A stretch of 26,776 nucleotides of DNA from positions 1 through 26,776 of the forward strand of contig JALEHY010000014.1 in NCBI GenBank assembly GCA_022770425.1, written 5' to 3'. The notes beneath the pieces were generated by a model. That model worked only from the letters and a program-made list of their open reading frames with translations. It did no database searches and was not told where the DNA came from. This document shows, in pieces, positions 6,556-14,451 of the stretch. The DNA comes from Parvimonas sp. (GTDB lineage: Bacteria; Bacillota; Clostridia; Tissierellales; Peptoniphilaceae). Position numbers and translations under genes: made by a program. Positions within the stretch are counted from its first letter, which is position 1. Every line of letters starts with the position of its first letter.

Positions 6556-8982
6556 ATGTTTGAACTTTTATCTCCGGCAGGTTCTATGGAATCTTTAAAA
6601 GCTGCCGTTCAAAACGGAGCAGATGCTGTTTATCTTGGGGGGACTTTTTTTAGTGCAAGAGCTTCAGCCTGTAATTTTAATAATGAGCAGTTAATTGAAG
6701 CAATTAACTATGCACATATTAGGAATGTTAAAATTTTTGTTACAGTTAATACGTCAATTAAAGAAAATGAACTGAGAGATTTTATAGAATATACGGATTT
6801 TTTGTATAAAATCGGAGTTGACGCAATAATTCTTTCTGATATCGGAGTAGCACATACCATAAGGAAAAGATATCCGAATATGGAATTACACGCATCAACA
6901 CAAATTAGCGCACATTCACTTAAGGATGTATCAGAGCTTGAAAGAGCGGGTTTTGACAGAGTTGTTGTTGCAAGAGAATTAAATGTTGATGAAATAAGAG
7001 AAATTTGCGAAAAATCGTCAGCTGATATTGAAGTTTTTATTCATGGTGCACTTTGTGTAAGTTATTCAGGTCAATGTCTTATGAGTTCTTTGCTTGGCAA
7101 TCGTTCCGGTAACAGGGGCAGATGTGCTCAGCCTTGTAGACAAAGTTATAAACTTATAAATATCTCTACAAATAAGCAGTTAAAAAATGTAAACGGAAAT
7201 TACCTTTTAAGTCCAAAGGATTTGTGTAGTGTAGATAATATAAATAACATTTTAAAAACAGGTGTTAAATCTTTAAAGATAGAAGGTCGGATGAAAAGAG
7301 CGGAGTATGTTGCTACGGTTACAAAAACTTATAGGAAAGTTATTGATAATTTTGAAAAAAATATTGAAACTAAAGATATAGAAAATCTTAAAACAGATTT
7401 ACAAGCTATTTTTAACAGAAAATTTACATCAGGATATTTGATGAAAAAAAACGGTTCGGATATTATGAATACGGAAAAACCGAATAATATAGGAGTTAAA
7501 GTCGGAGAGGTTTTAGGGTTTGACGCAAAAAAAAATAGACTTAAGATAAAGTTGGAAAATGAATTATCAAAAGGTGACGGAATAAATTTAGGCGGAGGAA
7601 GTATCGGAAGAATAATAAAAGGCAATAAAATTTATGAAAGTGGTTTTTGTGGTGATGTAATAGAAATAGATTTTATAAAGGAAGTTAAAAAGGGAACAGA
7701 AGTTTATAAAACATCAGATAAATCCTTAATAGATAGTGCAATAAAAAGTACAAAAGATGGTGTTGAAGATAAAAGGATTGTTCTTAATTGTGAAGTTTAT
7801 ATAAATCCTTGTAAAAAAATAAGATTTGTAATTGAAGGAAATGAGATTTTTTCTAATGAAATAATAGACAGAGCTAATAATAAAAAAGCCGATATTAAAA
7901 ATATTTTAGAGAAACTTTCAAGGACAAAAAATACTCCTTTTGATTTTAAATTTATAAAAATTGATATTGACGAAAATGCTTTTGTGCCTGTATCGGTTTT
8001 AAATAATCTGAGAAGAGATGCCATAAAAATTTATGAAGATAAAATTTTAAATTTCAAAAACAGAGAAATTAAATGTTTTGAGGATAGTTTTTTACAATAT
8101 GATGTTGACAGAGCTGATTGCGGTAAATTAACTTTAAAAGTTCATAAAAATTCTCAACTTGATGAAATTTTAAAGGATCCTGATAAATTTTTAAAGTACA
8201 TAAAGGAAATATACACAGAAGACTTTGTTTTATTAGATAAATACTATTATATTCTTGAAAAAATAGGTATTCGCTTGATTTACTCAGCAATGGGAGTTAT
8301 AAGAAATGACGAGTATGAAATTCTTAAGAAATATTTAAGTAATTTAGATATAAATATTTTTTCTAAAGTTCAGATTTCAACTTGGGGAGCCAAAAACTTT
8401 TTTAGAGAAAATTTTTCAACTAAATTATTTAATGTTGATACTTATTTCAATATTTACAACTCAAAATCAATAAATTTTTTTGTAAATAAGTTTGACACTA
8501 ACAACATAACGATATCGCAAGAGATAAATAAAGAAGAAATAAAGGATATGATTTTTGGGATTGACAGAAAATTAAAAGAAAAAATTTGCATTGATATGAT
8601 AGTATATGGTCATTCAAGGTCAATGCTAACTGAATATTGTGTTATGGGTGTTTTGACCAAAGATTGCCATAAAGATAAAAGATGCAGTCAGTGTGCAAGG
8701 TCAGATTATGTTTTAAAAGATGAAGAAAATAGAGAATTTAGACTTTTTCAAGATGTTTTTTGCAGAACAGAGATAAGAAATCATAAAGCAATCGACTTAA
8801 GAAATGAAATAAATAATATTTTTAATATAGGGGTTAATCGTATAAGATTCGATTTTACTTATGAGGATAGTAAAACAGTGTATAAAATATTAGATGAAGC
8901 TGTGGATTTTATTGAAAAAAATAAAAAAATAAAATTTGAAAAGGAGCCTTACTTCGGACATTTTTATAATTCAGTTGACTAA
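6556..8982 (+). CDS. Long U32 family protein (RlhA-like, probable rRNA hydroxylation factor)
   Basis: An 808-residue member of peptidase family U32. The N-terminal barrel opens 'ELLSPAGSMESLKAAVQNGADAVYLGG' and holds the family signature 'EVFIHGALCVSYSGQC' (about 160-175) followed by 'GRCAQPCRQSY', so four cysteines are available for an Fe-S centre. A middle beta domain (about 310-520) corresponds to the DUF3656 insertion of the long clade. A second cysteine set 'KDCHKDKRCSQCARSDY' lies near residue 710. E. coli RlhA of this clade is needed for 5-hydroxycytidine at position 2501 of 23S rRNA. Members were first called collagenases, but many act in RNA hydroxylation. AGAGAGG at 6544-6550 and ATG 6556 give the start. 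A strong terminator follows, so it is likely monocistronic. Confidence 0.82.
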   Translation: MFELLSPAGSMESLKAAVQNGADAVYLGGTFFSARASACNFNNEQLIEAINYAHIRNVKIFVTVNTSIKENELRDFIEYTDFLYKIGVDAIILSDIGVAHTIRKRYPNMELHASTQISAHSLKDVSELERAGFDRVVVARELNVDEIREICEKSSADIEVFIHGALCVSYSGQCLMSSLLGNRSGNRGRCAQPCRQSYKLINISTNKQLKNVNGNYLLSPKDLCSVDNINNILKTGVKSLKIEGRMKRAEYVATVTKTYRKVIDNFEKNIETKDIENLKTDLQAIFNRKFTSGYLMKKNGSDIMNTEKPNNIGVKVGEVLGFDAKKNRLKIKLENELSKGDGINLGGGSIGRIIKGNKIYESGFCGDVIEIDFIKEVKKGTEVYKTSDKSLIDSAIKSTKDGVEDKRIVLNCEVYINPCKKIRFVIEGNEIFSNEIIDRANNKKADIKNILEKLSRTKNTPFDFKFIKIDIDENAFVPVSVLNNLRRDAIKIYEDKILNFKNREIKCFEDSFLQYDVDRADCGKLTLKVHKNSQLDEILKDPDKFLKYIKEIYTEDFVLLDKYYYILEKIGIRLIYSAMGVIRNDEYEILKKYLSNLDINIFSKVQISTWGAKNFFRENFSTKLFNVDTYFNIYNSKSINFFVNKFDTNNITISQEINKEEIKDMIFGIDRKLKEKICIDMIVYGHSRSMLTEYCVMGVLTKDCHKDKRCSQCARSDYVLKDEENREFRLFQDVFCRTEIRNHKAIDLRNEINNIFNIGVNRIRFDFTYEDSKTVYKILDEAVDFIEKNKKIKFEKEPYFGHFYNSVD

Positions 8983-9016
8983 CAGAGAAAATTTTTTTAA
9001 AATTTCTCTGTTTTTT
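8981..9016 (+). terminator. Rho-independent terminator after the U32 gene
   Basis: Stem AACAGAGAAA / TTTCTCTGTT (10 bp) begins at the stop codon and is followed by a T run. Confidence 0.85.
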
Positions 9017-9032
9017 AATTCTTTGTTAAAAA

Positions 9033-9054
9033 ATGTGTCCAACAACTAAAGTTG
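9033..9054 (+). repeat. 22-bp degenerate direct repeat, copy 1
   Basis: ATGTGTccAAcAACTAAAgTTG matches the copy at 10405-10426 in 18 of 22 positions, and all four differences are transitions. The two copies bracket the three-gene secreted/lipoprotein/membrane cluster. Confidence 0.5.
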
Positions 9055-9164
9055 ATGTAAGTACAATTTTTTACATAAAAAAATCTGAATAGCTTTGTCT
9101 TTCTCAACATTAGTTATTAAATCTACTTTGAACTATTGTTTGATAATTATCTATTTAAAAACTA

Positions 9165-9192
9165 TTGACAATTTTTTTGAATGTGATAGAAT
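9165..9192 (+). promoter_or_regulatory. Promoter of the 9252-10385 cluster
   Basis: TTGACA (9165-9170), a 16-base spacer and TAGAAT (9187-9192), about 60 bases before the first ATG. Confidence 0.65.
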
Positions 9193-9251
9193 GAAGTTGA
9201 TAATATTTTTTGTTTTTGAATATTTGTACATATAATTTAAGGAGGATTAAT

Positions 9252-9562
9252 ATGAAAAAACGTTTATTATCAATGTTAATGTTAATTTGTGTATCAATAG
9301 GGGTGTGATTATGTATTCGCCAATGAAAGTAGTAGAGCTGTTTTTTACTCTTCAGATACAATAGATGCTGTTACTAAAGTAACTTTTAAATATAGCTCTG
9401 CTATTTTAAATGATATATGGTACGAAACAAATGGATATAAGGGATATTTATATAAGAGAAAAGTGGTATTTAAGTATGGAATATATCGTTACTTATTCTG
9501 GAACTCTTAGGAGAGGTCCTTATGCTCCTAATAGAATTATTGATGAAAAGTTAGAAAAGTAG
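9252..9562 (+). pseudogene. Frameshifted small secreted protein
   Basis: An ATG with AAGGAGG at 9239-9245 starts a signal peptide (MKKRLLSMLMLICVSIG), but the frame stops at TGA after 18 codons. Reading one base out of step after the GGGG run (about 9300-9303) continues the signal peptide to a probable cleavage after 'DYVFA', then a mature part beginning 'NESSRAVFYSSDT'. A second shift near 9460-9470 is needed to enter the frame 'EKWYLSMEYIVTYSGTLRRG' that runs to TAG at 9562. The repaired product would have about 103 residues. Composition stays coding-like through all three pieces, so this is a real gene with two indels (or assembly errors). The family is unknown to me; a small exported protein is all that can be said. 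Confidence 0.65.
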
Positions 9563-9571
9563 GTGTGATTT

Positions 9572-10024
9572 ATGAAAAATTTTTTTAAAAAATTAATTTT
9601 AATTTTGCCTATTTTTGTTGCCTTGTTGGGTTGTTCTAAAGGTTCAGGTGTTAATGGTGATAAAGAAAAATCGGAAAATAAGATTCTTAGAAAAGCAAGT
9701 AAAGAGGTAGAAGATGTTTGTGGGTATTATTACGCTTATGATTCACAAATAATTATAGATAAGGGTGAATATTATGGAGTACCTTGTTTATATTATAAGG
9801 CTAAGCCGATAGACTTTGATAACTGTTCAAAGAAATCTGTAAGAAAACTTCGTGGAGATTTTACGGATGACGGAAATTTTTTAGATCCTGAAATTGTAGA
9901 AGAAATGGGTAAAAAATATGTAACAGCAAGTTTTTTTCCAAAAACAAAATTTTGGATAAAAGATGAAAAGACAATTATTGATGTTGAAACAAATACGGAA
10001 TATATAAAGGGAGCTCCTAAGTAG
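9572..10024 (+). CDS. Lipoprotein of unknown function
   Basis: A 150-residue protein with a signal peptide MKNFFKKLILILPIFVAL, lipobox LLGC and lipidated Cys21. A low-complexity linker (GSGVNGDKEKSENK) is followed by a domain with three cysteines and many tyrosines (CGYYYAYDSQ; GVPCLYYKAKPIDFDNC). I do not recognise the family. The start ATG 9572 has AGGTGTG at 9561-9567, overlapping the stop of the broken secreted-protein gene, so the two are coupled. The gene is intact while its upstream neighbour is broken. A role with that secreted protein (immunity, receptor or wall anchoring) is only a guess from position. Confidence 0.72.
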   Translation: MKNFFKKLILILPIFVALLGCSKGSGVNGDKEKSENKILRKASKEVEDVCGYYYAYDSQIIIDKGEYYGVPCLYYKAKPIDFDNCSKKSVRKLRGDFTDDGNFLDPEIVEEMGKKYVTASFFPKTKFWIKDEKTIIDVETNTEYIKGAPK

Positions 10025-10061
10025 ATAAAAAAGCTGTTGATAATTATCTGAGGATTGTGAA

Positions 10062-10385
10062 TTGATTATGTTGTGGTTGTATAAAATAGTGATTTTAACA
10101 TGTGGTTTATATAATGTTATTATGGGGATTCTTTACTTAAATAATAAATGTCAAAAAAAGATAATTCCTTATTATAAGATTGAAGATATTTCAGAAGATT
10201 TAAAAAATGATTTGATGAAAAAATTCGGTAAATTATGTTTGTTTTCAGGGATAATTTTGTTTGCTGTACCGTTATTGTTAAATACTGTCGGGAAAATAAT
10301 AATTTTTTGTATTATTGCAGTAACTGTGTTAACAATTTTAAAAATTAAATTATTAGAATACAGAAAATATGTATTAGGAGAATAA
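10062..10385 (+). CDS. Small integral membrane protein
   Basis: About 105-107 residues. The start is either TTG 10062 (AGG at 10051-10053, spacing eight) or ATG 10068, which is further from any ribosome site; the difference is two residues. Three hydrophobic helices are visible (about 3-25, 62-80 and 83-100), with a charged loop 'YKIEDISEDLKNDLMKKFG' between the first and second. No family motif is recognised. It follows the lipoprotein by 37 bases, ends just before a terminator, and is probably the last gene of the operon that starts at 9165. Confidence 0.62.
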   Translation: MIMLWLYKIVILTCGLYNVIMGILYLNNKCQKKIIPYYKIEDISEDLKNDLMKKFGKLCLFSGIILFAVPLLLNTVGKIIIFCIIAVTVLTILKIKLLEYRKYVLGE

Positions 10386-10404
10386 GTGCTAATTATATTA
10401 AAGA

Positions 10405-10426
10405 ATGTGTTTAATAACTAAAATTG
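10405..10426 (+). repeat. 22-bp degenerate direct repeat, copy 2
   Basis: ATGTGTttAAtAACTAAAaTTG, 18 of 22 positions identical to 9033-9054. It runs into the terminator stem that follows. Confidence 0.5.
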
Positions 10427-10462
10427 GGAAGTGGGAATAAAAATCCGCTTCCCTTAGTTTTT
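10426..10462 (+). terminator. Rho-independent terminator of the small-protein cluster
   Basis: Stem GGGAAGTGG / CCGCTTCCC with an AT-rich loop, then TTAGTTTTTT. Confidence 0.85.
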
Positions 10463-10527
10463 TGTCTTTAAAATATAAAATATGTATTAAATTTAACAAA
10501 TATTTTTACTAAATTATCAAAAATGTA

Positions 10528-10556
10528 TTGAAAAATTTTCATAATGATGTTATAAT
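10528..10556 (+). promoter_or_regulatory. Promoter of rex
   Basis: TTGAAA (10528-10533), a 17-base spacer and TATAAT (10551-10556). It shows that the rex start must lie downstream. About 30 bases upstream, TTAAATTTAACAA (about 10488-10500) contains one good Rex half-site (TTAACAA), which hints at self-control but has a weak second half. Confidence 0.7.
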
Positions 10557-10608
10557 ACAAAAAAGAAATGTATACGATTTGATAAAATTTTATTGTAGGG
10601 AGGAAATT

Positions 10609-11256
10609 GTGTTGAACGAAAAAATCTCAGTAGCAGTTATAAAACGATTGCCGAAGTATTATAGGTATTTGGAATTGATAGGAGATAAAGGAATTCTTAG
10701 AGTTTCATCTCATGAACTAAGTAAGATAACAGGCTTAACTGCTTCTCAAATACGACAAGACCTAAATCACTTTGGTGCTTTTGGTCAACAAGGTTATGGT
10801 TACAACGTAGAGGAATTAAAAATTGAATTAGAAAAAATAATGGGGGTTGACAGACCTTATAATGTTGTTATTATCGGGTTTGGAAATATCGGAAGTGCTT
10901 TATTGAATTATAGCGGGTTTAGAAAGAAAGGTTTTAAGGTTACTGCTATATTTGATATATCCAAAGATATAATCGGTACAGAACACAATGGCGTAATTGT
11001 AAAAGATATTACGGAGATGGAAAGTTTTGTAAGTTCAAATGATGTTGATATTGCCATTATTGCCATTCCTGCAAGAAATGCACAAGAAATCGGAAACAAG
11101 TTGGTTGAATGTGGTGTTAAAGGTATATGGAATTTTGCACCGATAGATTTAAAATTGCCTAAGAAAGTTGTTTTGGAAAATGTTCATCTTGATGGCAGTT
11201 TGTTGACTTTAACTTATTATATGAACAGTTTAAAAGATTATCCGGGTTCAAAATAG
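10609..11256 (+). CDS. rex: Redox-sensing transcriptional repressor Rex
   Basis: About 215 residues. I start at GTG 10609 (AGGGAGG at 10597-10603); TTG 10612 is almost as good. Any start further upstream would overlap the promoter. Residues about 5-80 are the winged-helix DNA-binding domain ('KRLPKYYRYLELIGDKG', 'LTASQIRQDLNHFGAFGQQGYGYNV'). The Rossmann domain follows with 'IIGFGNIGSAL' (about residues 88-98) and 'FDISKDIIG'. The family binds NADH/NAD+ and releases its operator when NADH is high, so it controls fermentative and NADH-recycling genes. A terminator follows, so it is monocistronic. The identification is firm. Confidence 0.95.
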   Translation: MLNEKISVAVIKRLPKYYRYLELIGDKGILRVSSHELSKITGLTASQIRQDLNHFGAFGQQGYGYNVEELKIELEKIMGVDRPYNVVIIGFGNIGSALLNYSGFRKKGFKVTAIFDISKDIIGTEHNGVIVKDITEMESFVSSNDVDIAIIAIPARNAQEIGNKLVECGVKGIWNFAPIDLKLPKKVVLENVHLDGSLLTLTYYMNSLKDYPGSK

Positions 11257-11271
11257 TTTTTTATATTTGTA

Positions 11272-11304
11272 AAAACTCTTTAAGTGTTTACTTGAAGAGT
11301 TTTA
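11272..11304 (+). terminator. Rho-independent terminator of rex
   Basis: AAAACTCTT / AAGAGTTTT with an inner AAGT / ACTT extension, followed by a T-rich stretch. Confidence 0.8.
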
Positions 11305-11321
11305 TTATTTTGTGATATAAT
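11292..11321 (+). promoter_or_regulatory. Promoter of the 11362 gene, overlapping the rex terminator
   Basis: TTGAAG (11292-11297, inside the terminator's right arm), an 18-base spacer and TATAAT (11316-11321). Confidence 0.55.
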
Positions 11322-11361
11322 TAGGCTGTATTTTCTAAATGTCTTATGGAAGGCTGAAGTT

Positions 11362-12537
11362 ATGAATTATTTTAATAAAATTTTGGATAAGTATGGATTG
11401 AATTTTGATGAAGCAATTATACTTATCGTTTCTGTATGTGTATTTTTACCATACTATGTTTTACTTGTTGTACTAAATATCGTATTTTTTTACTTGTTAG
11501 CCAGTGGAAAGATTGTTAGTACAATTAAATCAAACAAGAATTATAAAAGTGTTTTTTTATTTTTTATTTTTATAATGGTAAATTCGATTTTTAATAATAA
11601 TTTGTATGGAGTGGGTGTTTCAATTGTAATATTTCAGTTAATGTTGTTTTTTATGTACTATCGAAGTGTTATAAACAGAAAACTTTTTGCAAATGTTATA
11701 AATGTGTATATGATTGTGTCTGTTGTTTGCTTTGCTATGACTATTTTATCTGTTTTATACCAAAAAATAGTCGGTGGGATGAAATTTTATGATTTTGTCG
11801 AGTATATGTCATTGCATAGACCTATATCATCATTTTTTAATACAAATTATTATGCAACAATATGTGAGTTTATAATTATAATAGCGATGTATTATTTCCT
11901 TTCAAATAAAAACAAAGGGAATAGATTATATTTTTTAGTAATCAGTGCAATGGCTTTTGTTGTTCTTTTTTTAACAGAAAACAGAACAGCACTTCCTACT
12001 ATATTTGTTGCAACTTTAGTTTTGTCATTTACTAAGCAAAATAAAAAAGTATTTGCATTTATAGGAGTTTTTGCGGTAGTTATTGCTTTTTTAATGGTTT
12101 ATTCAAATAAATTTTTTCCAAGATATGAATTTCTCGGGAATTCTTTTGATACAAGGATACATATTTGGGAAAATTCTTTTAAACTTTTAAAAAGTAATTT
12201 CCTGTTCGGATACGGACCAATGGCTTATCAAAATGCTATGTTTTCTGAGTATCCGGCAAATCATGCACACAATATTTTATTGGATCTTTTGATTAATTTC
12301 GGAGTTATAGGGGTTTTAATTATTATGCCTGTATTTTGGAGTTTATGTAAGATTATATACAGATGTAGAGAAAAAAATATGTTTAGGTTAATAACCGCTT
12401 TAACTTGTATTGTAGTCCTTCACGGGATGTTTGATGTTACTATTTTTTGGCATCAAACTGCATTTATATACTTTAGTGTTTTGTTTGCAGTGGGAAAAGT
12501 TAACGGATTTGATTCTAAATTTATTTTTAGTAGATAG
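11362..12537 (+). CDS. O-antigen ligase / Wzy-type polymerase family membrane protein
   Basis: A 391-residue polytopic protein with about ten hydrophobic helices spread over the whole length. The Wzy_C / O-antigen-ligase core is visible: 'TENRTALPTIF' (about 212-222), then 'FDTRIHIWENSFKLL' and 'FGYGPMAYQN' in the large outer loop, then 'NHAHNILLDLLINFGVIGV'. The Arg, Gly-Tyr-Gly and His-Asn sets are typical. Family members join or polymerise lipid-linked glycans at the outer membrane face. In a Gram-positive cell the likely substrate is a wall or capsule polysaccharide or teichoic-type glycan, though no glycosyltransferase genes lie nearby. The ribosome site is weak (AAGGCTGAAG). It has its own promoter and is followed 11 bases later by the ABC-F gene. 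Confidence 0.8.
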   Translation: MNYFNKILDKYGLNFDEAIILIVSVCVFLPYYVLLVVLNIVFFYLLASGKIVSTIKSNKNYKSVFLFFIFIMVNSIFNNNLYGVGVSIVIFQLMLFFMYYRSVINRKLFANVINVYMIVSVVCFAMTILSVLYQKIVGGMKFYDFVEYMSLHRPISSFFNTNYYATICEFIIIIAMYYFLSNKNKGNRLYFLVISAMAFVVLFLTENRTALPTIFVATLVLSFTKQNKKVFAFIGVFAVVIAFLMVYSNKFFPRYEFLGNSFDTRIHIWENSFKLLKSNFLFGYGPMAYQNAMFSEYPANHAHNILLDLLINFGVIGVLIIMPVFWSLCKIIYRCREKNMFRLITALTCIVVLHGMFDVTIFWHQTAFIYFSVLFAVGKVNGFDSKFIFSR

Positions 12538-12548
12538 GGTTGATGTAG

Positions 12549-14450
12549 ATGATTATTTTAAGTGTAAATAATTTAACTAAATCTTATATTGATAAAGTTA
12601 TTTTGAAAAATATTACATTTTCGGTTTCAGACAGAGATAAGATAGGCATTGTAGGAGATAACGGCAGTGGGAAAACCACATTGTTTAATCTTATAAACAA
12701 AGAAATTACTTCCGACAGCGGTGATATAAATTTTGCTAAAAATATAAGAGTATCAACTCTTGAACAAAATATATCTTATCAGAGTAAAAAAACAATTTAT
12801 GAAGAATGTATTGAAATATTTGAAGATTTAATTTTTTTGGAAAATGAAATTAGAGATTTAGAAATAAAAATGGGTTTTAAAAACTTAACCGATGACGAAA
12901 TGAATGAAATTTTTAAAATTTATGAGTATAAAAGGTTACAATTTGAAAATAATGACGGATACTCATATAATTCAAAAATCAGAGGTGTTTTGCTTGGGCT
13001 TGGTTTTTTGGAAACTGATTTTGATAAAAAAGTTAATAATCTAAGCGGTGGGCAGAAAAGTAGATTACATCTTGCAAAGATTTTATTGAAACCTTCTGAT
13101 TTGCTTTTATTAGATGAACCGACTAACCATTTGGATATGGATTCAATAAATTTTTTGGAAAGTTACATAAGAGATTATAAGGGGAGTTGTTTGGTAATTT
13201 CTCATGACAGATATTTTTTAAATTCTACCTGTAACAGAATGTTTGTAATTGAAAATAAAACTTTAAAATCATATGATTGCGGATATGATGAGTTTGTTTT
13301 GAGAAAAAATAAAGAACTTGAAGTCAACAGGCATTTGTATGAAAAACAACAAAAAGAAATTGCAAGACAAAAAGAAATAATCCAAAGGTTTGAAAATTAT
13401 GGAAACAGTCGATTTATAAAACAAGCAAGTGCAAGACGTAAACTCTTGGAAAAGATGGAAGTTATTGACAATCCTGAGATTTATAAAAATTCAATGAAGT
13501 TAAAGTTAGTTCCGGAAGTAGAATCCGGAAAAGATGTTCTTACAATTTCTGAATTGTCAAAAAAGTTTGATGAAAAAGTATTGTTTGCAAATTTAAATTT
13601 AAATATATATAAGGGCGATAAAATAGGTCTTATTGGGAAAAACGGTGTAGGAAAAACGACATTGTTTAAGATAATCTGTAACAAGTTAGAGTCAAGCGAA
13701 GGAAAATGTGAGCTTGGCTCAAGAGTTAATGTCGGTTACTATGATCAGGAGCAAAAAACTTTGAATAATGATAAGTTAGTTGTTGACGAGTTTTGGGATT
13801 ATTATCCGAAAATGAATAATTTTGAAGTTAGAAGTAATCTTGCAAAATTCAATTTTGTCGGAGATGATATTTTGAAATCCGTTGGTGATTTGAGCGGGGG
13901 AGAAAGGGCGAGGCTCGAGCTTCTTAAACTTATGTTATCAAAATCAAATTTTTTGTTGCTTGATGAACCTACTAACCATTTGGATATTGAAAGTAAAGAA
14001 GTTCTGGAAAATGCAATATCCGACTATACAGGAACTGTATTTACAATTTCTCACGACAGGTATTTTTTGAATAAAGTAGTAAATAAAATTTGGTATTTAA
14101 ATGACGGTGTTATTACTGAGTATTATGGAAATTATGACTATTTTTTGGAAAAAATAAATGAAAAAGATGAAGTTATAGAGAAAAAAATTACAAAAACTGA
14201 ACTTGAAAAAGAAAAAAAGCGAAAAAAAGAAATTGAAAAAGAACAAAAAAATAATAAGAAAAAATTAAAAGATTTAGAAAACAGAATTTTTGAAATTGAA
14301 GATGAAATTGAACAGATAAATTTGAAAATTCAAGAACCTGAATTTTTTGAAAATAAGCAACAGATGATAATAATGTATGAAAAGTTATCAAAATTAAATT
14401 CCGAAAAAGAAGATTTATATTCAAAGTGGGAAGAATTTTTAGGAGAGTAG
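12549..14450 (+). CDS. ABC-F family ATPase (Uup/YdiF-like translation factor)
   Basis: A 633-residue soluble protein with two ABC domains and no membrane helices. Domain 1: Walker A GDNGSGKTT, signature LSGGQKSR, Walker B 'LLLLDEPTNHLD'. Then comes the basic interdomain linker with 'RQKEIIQRFENYGNSRFIKQ' that reaches into the ribosome in this family. Domain 2: GKNGVGKTT, LSGGERAR, 'FLLLDEPTNHLD'. The C-terminal 90 residues are a Lys/Glu coiled coil, as in Uup/YdiF-type members. ABC-F proteins act on the ribosomal E site, resolving stalled ribosomes or protecting against antibiotics; this chromosomal, housekeeping-like member more likely helps translation. ATG 12549 is chosen because the ATG at 12543 is followed by an in-frame TAG. 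Its stop lies one base before the gdh start. Confidence 0.92.
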   Translation: MIILSVNNLTKSYIDKVILKNITFSVSDRDKIGIVGDNGSGKTTLFNLINKEITSDSGDINFAKNIRVSTLEQNISYQSKKTIYEECIEIFEDLIFLENEIRDLEIKMGFKNLTDDEMNEIFKIYEYKRLQFENNDGYSYNSKIRGVLLGLGFLETDFDKKVNNLSGGQKSRLHLAKILLKPSDLLLLDEPTNHLDMDSINFLESYIRDYKGSCLVISHDRYFLNSTCNRMFVIENKTLKSYDCGYDEFVLRKNKELEVNRHLYEKQQKEIARQKEIIQRFENYGNSRFIKQASARRKLLEKMEVIDNPEIYKNSMKLKLVPEVESGKDVLTISELSKKFDEKVLFANLNLNIYKGDKIGLIGKNGVGKTTLFKIICNKLESSEGKCELGSRVNVGYYDQEQKTLNNDKLVVDEFWDYYPKMNNFEVRSNLAKFNFVGDDILKSVGDLSGGERARLELLKLMLSKSNFLLLDEPTNHLDIESKEVLENAISDYTGTVFTISHDRYFLNKVVNKIWYLNDGVITEYYGNYDYFLEKINEKDEVIEKKITKTELEKEKKRKKEIEKEQKNNKKKLKDLENRIFEIEDEIEQINLKIQEPEFFENKQQMIIMYEKLSKLNSEKEDLYSKWEEFLGE

Positions 14451-14451
14451 T

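Noticed and set aside
10488..10500. Rex operator upstream of rex as a firm site
   Set aside because: Only one half-site (TTAACAA) is good; the other half matches poorly, so it is mentioned under the promoter and not called as a feature.
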